Part shown: one piece after another, positions 61,326-64,000 of the stretch | Position numbering within the stretch: position 1 is the first letter of the stretch | Layout: each line of letters opens with the position of its first letter | From: Flavobacteriaceae bacterium | GTDB taxonomy: Bacteria > Bacteroidota > Bacteroidia > Flavobacteriales > Flavobacteriaceae | Assembly (NCBI GenBank): GCA_009926065.1 | Contig: RFPP01000009.1 | Span: 1-64,000, forward strand | Direction: 5' to 3' | Length of the DNA stretch: 64,000 nt | The notes under the pieces: model-generated | The model's input: the letters and a program-made list of their open reading frames with translations, nothing else | What the model was told of the DNA's origin: nothing | Database searches by the model: none | Made by a program: the position numbers and the translations under genes

Positions 61326-62204
61326 TTACTTTTGCTTTTGAACAAATAAATCAATTCTATTTGCCAAATCTGAATTTACATTTACTAATGGTAATCGTAA
61401 GCAGTTATCAGAAATTCCCAATGATTTCAATACTTCTTTAATTCCGCCTGGATTTCCTTGTTCGAAAATCATATCTATACAGTCGGCCAGTTCAAAATGT
61501 AATTGAAAGGCTTCATCTACTTTTCTCTTTAATCCAAATTGAATTAAATCTGAGAATTTTTTAGGAAAACCCTGACCAATAACAGAAATTACTCCACTTC
61601 CCCCCGCTAAAACCATCGGTAAAGCTATCATATCATCTCCTGAAATTACATGAAAATCTTTTGGTTTGTCTTTAATTATACTCATCGCTTGAACAAGATC
61701 TCCTGCAGCTTCTTTAATTGCAACTACATTTTTAAATTCATTCGCGAGGCGAAGTACTGTTGAAGGCAACATATTACTACCTGTTCTTCCAGGAACATTA
61801 TACAGAATTACAGGTACTGGAGAGGCATTTGCAATAGCTTTAAAATGTTGATAAATCCCTTCTTGTGTTGGTTTATTGTAATATGGAGAAACGGATAAAA
61901 TAGCAACAAAATCAGAAAAATCTCTTGTTTTTAGTTCCTCAATAATCTTATGGGTATTATTACCACCAACTCCTAAAACTAGTGGCAAACGGCCATTATT
62001 TGTTGAAACTACGGTATTTATAACCAATTCTTTTTCTTCTAGTGTCAATGTAGCATTTTCTGCAGTAGTCCCAAGAACTACAAGGTAATTGATACCATTA
62101 TCGATTTGATAATTTACAATCCTAGCCAATGCTTCAACATCAACAGAAAAATCTTTTTTAAATGGGGTAACAAGGGCAACTCCTGTTCCAATTATTGAAT
62201 TCAT
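61326..62204 (-). CDS. dapA: 4-hydroxy-tetrahydrodipicolinate synthase
   Basis: First committed step of lysine and diaminopimelate synthesis: condensation of aspartate semialdehyde with pyruvate. The 292-residue TIM barrel has GTTAENATL, the tyrosine pair in [24 protein letters not shown] and the Schiff-base Lys in [10 protein letters not shown]. Normal length. It follows the DUF6913 gene by ten bases in a two-gene unit. Confidence 0.96.
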   Translation of the reverse strand: MNSIIGTGVALVTPFKKDFSVDVEALARIVNYQIDNGINYLVVLGTTAENATLTLEEKELVINTVVSTNNGRLPLVLGVGGNNTHKIIEELKTRDFSDFVAILSVSPYYNKPTQEGIYQHFKAIANASPVPVILYNVPGRTGSNMLPSTVLRLANEFKNVVAIKEAAGDLVQAMSIIKDKPKDFHVISGDDMIALPMVLAGGSGVISVIGQGFPKKFSDLIQFGLKRKVDEAFQLHFELADCIDMIFEQGNPGGIKEVLKSLGISDNCLRLPLVNVNSDLANRIDLFVQKQK

Positions 62205-62214
62205 ATATTTAATT

Positions 62215-62733
62215 TTATATTTTATTTAATATTTTTAAATACTTAAGTAACTCATCAACAAATAGTTGGTAATTATATATACTCGTATTTACCATAAATT
62301 TATTTATTATTTTGTCATTAGTTTTAAACCCTACTTTAAAATATGCTTTTGAATAATAAGACAAATATACTAATGGTGACCGATCAAATTCATGATAATT
62401 AATTAGTAAATCGAAATTGGTATTTAAAAATGATTCCGCTTTTGAATGAGTTAATTCTCCTGACCATTTGAACTCTTTGTAGGTAATTAATTCATGATGA
62501 ATAACTTCATTTTTATTCATTTTATTTTTAAAAATCAATACTTTAATTTGATTTTTGTCAATACCTTTTATAGCCAATTCATTTATTACTTTTTCTATTT
62601 CTAAATTAATATTTCCGTCAAAAATAACGCCTACACTTTGAATAATTCCATCAGAATGATTATCTGGAGTATTTGATAAGAATTGGCTAATCTTATTTTT
62701 TATTAAAAAATTCTTTAAAATATTCAAAAACAT
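62215..62733 (-). CDS. DUF6913-family protein of unknown function
   Basis: A 172-residue cytosolic alpha/beta protein starting [20 protein letters not shown], with the segment [20 protein letters not shown] and a central [27 protein letters not shown]. It resembles the DUF6913 group I recall beside dapA in flavobacteria; no catalytic motif is evident. Ten bases upstream of dapA, in the same unit. TAAATTTG on the minus strand (62752-62759) is a possible -7 box about 19 bases before the start. Confidence 0.75.
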   Translation of the reverse strand: MFLNILKNFLIKNKISQFLSNTPDNHSDGIIQSVGVIFDGNINLEIEKVINELAIKGIDKNQIKVLIFKNKMNKNEVIHHELITYKEFKWSGELTHSKAESFLNTNFDLLINYHEFDRSPLVYLSYYSKAYFKVGFKTNDKIINKFMVNTSIYNYQLFVDELLKYLKILNKI

Positions 62734-62780
62734 AGTACATTTACTTAATTACAAATTTAATTAAATTAGTTGCAATTCCG

Positions 62781-63557
62781 ATGGTAAATCTAAAAAAGTA
62801 TAATGGTGTTTTAAGGTATTTTGGTTTAATCTTAACATTTTTTCTGATATTTTCTTGTGCTGAACAAAAATATTATGTCACAAAAATTGAAGCTAGAGAT
62901 TTTGCTGTAACCAATAAAAACAATAGTATTGAGTCAATTGATTCATTTATTAAGCCTTATCGTGAACATATTGATACTGATTTAAACACTCCTGTTTCAT
63001 ATGCACCAGAAACATTAGATAAATCAGGAAAATACCAAACTACAATTGGCAATCTACTTGCTGATATAACTTTACAAAGAGGAAATACTATTTTTAGCTC
63101 AAGAGAAAAAAAACAATTGGATCTATGTTTATTAAATAATGGCGGTATAAGATCAATTATTTCAAAAGGAAATGTAAGCCTGAAAACTGCTTTTGAGATT
63201 ATGCCTTTTGAAAATACCGCAATTGTTGTGGGTTTAAAGGGAGAACAAATTATTGAAATGTTAAACTACTTTATCGCTGAAAATAAACCCCATCCATTAT
63301 CAGGTATTCAATTTACAATTTCTAAATCTAATCAGCCTATTAATATCCTTATTCAAGGAAAACCATTAGATACAAATAAATTATATTATGTAATTACTTC
63401 TGACTATCTTTCAAATGGAGGTGACAAAATGAACTTCTTTAAAAAAGGAATTGAAAAATACGATATAAATTATAAGTTGAGAAATATCTTAATTGATCAT
63501 TTTAAAGAAACAAAAACGATAACTTCAACTAGAGATCAAAGAATAATTTTAGAATAA
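62781..63557 (+). CDS. 5'-nucleotidase C-terminal domain lipoprotein
   Basis: A 258-residue lipoprotein (signal with IFSCAEQ, Cys at about residue 28) consisting only of the substrate-binding C-terminal domain of UshA-type 5'-nucleotidases: LNNGGIRSIISKGNVSL, FEIMPFENTAIVVGLKGEQI, SGIQFTISK and YYVITSDYLSNGGDKMNFF. The catalytic metallophosphatase domain is encoded by the next gene, 30 bases downstream. The usual single enzyme is therefore split with the C-terminal domain gene first. Probably works with the next product at the outer or inner membrane in the periplasm. Confidence 0.9.
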   Translation: MVNLKKYNGVLRYFGLILTFFLIFSCAEQKYYVTKIEARDFAVTNKNNSIESIDSFIKPYREHIDTDLNTPVSYAPETLDKSGKYQTTIGNLLADITLQRGNTIFSSREKKQLDLCLLNNGGIRSIISKGNVSLKTAFEIMPFENTAIVVGLKGEQIIEMLNYFIAENKPHPLSGIQFTISKSNQPINILIQGKPLDTNKLYYVITSDYLSNGGDKMNFFKKGIEKYDINYKLRNILIDHFKETKTITSTRDQRIILE

Positions 63558-63587
63558 CTATTTGAAATATACCTAATAAGTAAGACA

Positions 63588-64000
63588 ATGAAAAGAAGAG
63601 AATTTATACAAAAAACAGCCGCAACTACAGCTTTAGCAGGATTAGGATTATCATTTAGTAGTTTTAAATCCTTAGACACTAAGCATCTAACTATACTTCA
63701 CACCAATGATGTTCACAGTTACATCGATCCTTTTCCGGCGGATCACCCAAGAAATGCAAATATGGGTGGCGTGTCCCGGAGAGCTGCAATAATTGAGAAT
63801 ATTAGACAAGAAAATCCCAATTTACTATTATTAGATGCCGGTGATATTTTTCAAGGAACTCCTTATTTTAATTATTACGGTGGCGAACTTGAGTTAAAAT
63901 TAATGAGTATGATGAAATACGACCTTGGAACAATGGGAAATCATGATTTTGACAATGGGATTGAAGGATTTTATTCTCAAATGCACAACGCAACATTTGA
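63588..64000 (+). CDS. 5'-nucleotidase/UDP-sugar hydrolase metallophosphatase, N-terminal part
   Basis: The window ends inside this gene; 137 codons are visible. It begins with a twin-arginine-like signal (MKRREFIQKTAATTALAGLG) and enters a calcineurin-like metallophosphatase domain: LTILHTNDVHSYID with the first metal ligands, LLDAGDIFQGTPYF and MGNHDFDNGIEGF. With the preceding lipoprotein it reconstitutes the two halves of an UshA/NutA-type nucleotidase. The Tat-like signal, if used, suggests export of a folded metal-loaded enzyme. Confidence 0.9.
   Translation, partial: MKRREFIQKTAATTALAGLGLSFSSFKSLDTKHLTILHTNDVHSYIDPFPADHPRNANMGGVSRRAAIIENIRQENPNLLLLDAGDIFQGTPYFNYYGGELELKLMSMMKYDLGTMGNHDFDNGIEGFYSQMHNATF

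Overview
The window reads as a chromosomal segment of a flavobacterium (phylum Bacteroidota, family Flavobacteriaceae, probably Flavobacterium or a close relative). This rests on low GC content, the gliding-motility lipoprotein gene gldI, type III glutamine synthetase, FabV, DUF4835, the small omega-like subunit between bamD and coaBC, a near absence of Shine-Dalgarno sites, and several promoters of the flavobacterial form TTG-N17..23-TAnnTTTG. Most of the 64 kb is housekeeping sequence with tight operons on both strands; no tRNA, 16S/23S rRNA, CRISPR array or transposase gene was seen.

Layout. 1-2.0 kb: start of a LysM protein and guaA (minus). 2.2-7.8 kb: an ExbB/ExbD pair, crcB, a DHH phosphoesterase, gldI and two tandem cyclophilin-FKBP fusion isomerases (plus). 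7.9-13.1 kb: two small unknown proteins, purM, a double OmpA-domain protein and glnN (minus). 13.1-17.8 kb: a regulatory-looking gap, then an accessory defence-type island: HTH regulator, GIY-YIG protein, SIR2-like protein, EcoRI-type adenine methyltransferase and a DUF262-HNH nuclease, with a C9 tract in its middle. 17.8-28.7 kb: fahA, glyA, a MiaE-like hydroxylase, acetyltransferases, a pentapeptide protein, YtxJ, the agmatine-to-putrescine genes aguB-aguA, an M1 peptidase and an aldose epimerase-like protein. 28.7-34.5 kb: RNase P RNA (minus), dnaX, and the polyphosphate genes ppx, ppk1 and a SixA-like phosphatase.

34.7-45 kb: a J-domain/KTSC protein, a MoxR-VWA pair, a sulfur module (TauE/SafE permease plus MBL-rhodanese), a TlpA-like lipoprotein, rhomboid, a lipid A-type acyltransferase, VF530, smpB and an HTH-Fic protein. 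45-50.7 kb: pcm, then a plus-strand run of oxidoreductase, 3-hydroxyacyl-CoA dehydrogenase, YggS, an exonuclease/GIY-YIG fusion and miaA, followed by what looks like a decayed acyl-ACP thioesterase. 50.9-62.7 kb (minus): a two-component system, coaE, a glycosyltransferase, fabV, the operon bamD-omega-coaBC-DUF4835-recN, dapA and DUF6913. 62.8-64 kb: a 5'-nucleotidase split into two genes, the second cut by the window edge.

The observations most worth a second look are: a perfect dnaX-type slippery site (A AAA AAG inside an A10 run) with an immediate -1 stop at the end of the clamp-loader core, predicting a gamma-like product; the island at 13.5-17.8 kb, where a GIY-YIG/SIR2-like pair and an EcoRI-type methyltransferase coupled to a DUF262-HNH nuclease sit side by side; the C9 tract between them; and the pseudogene remnant downstream of miaA.
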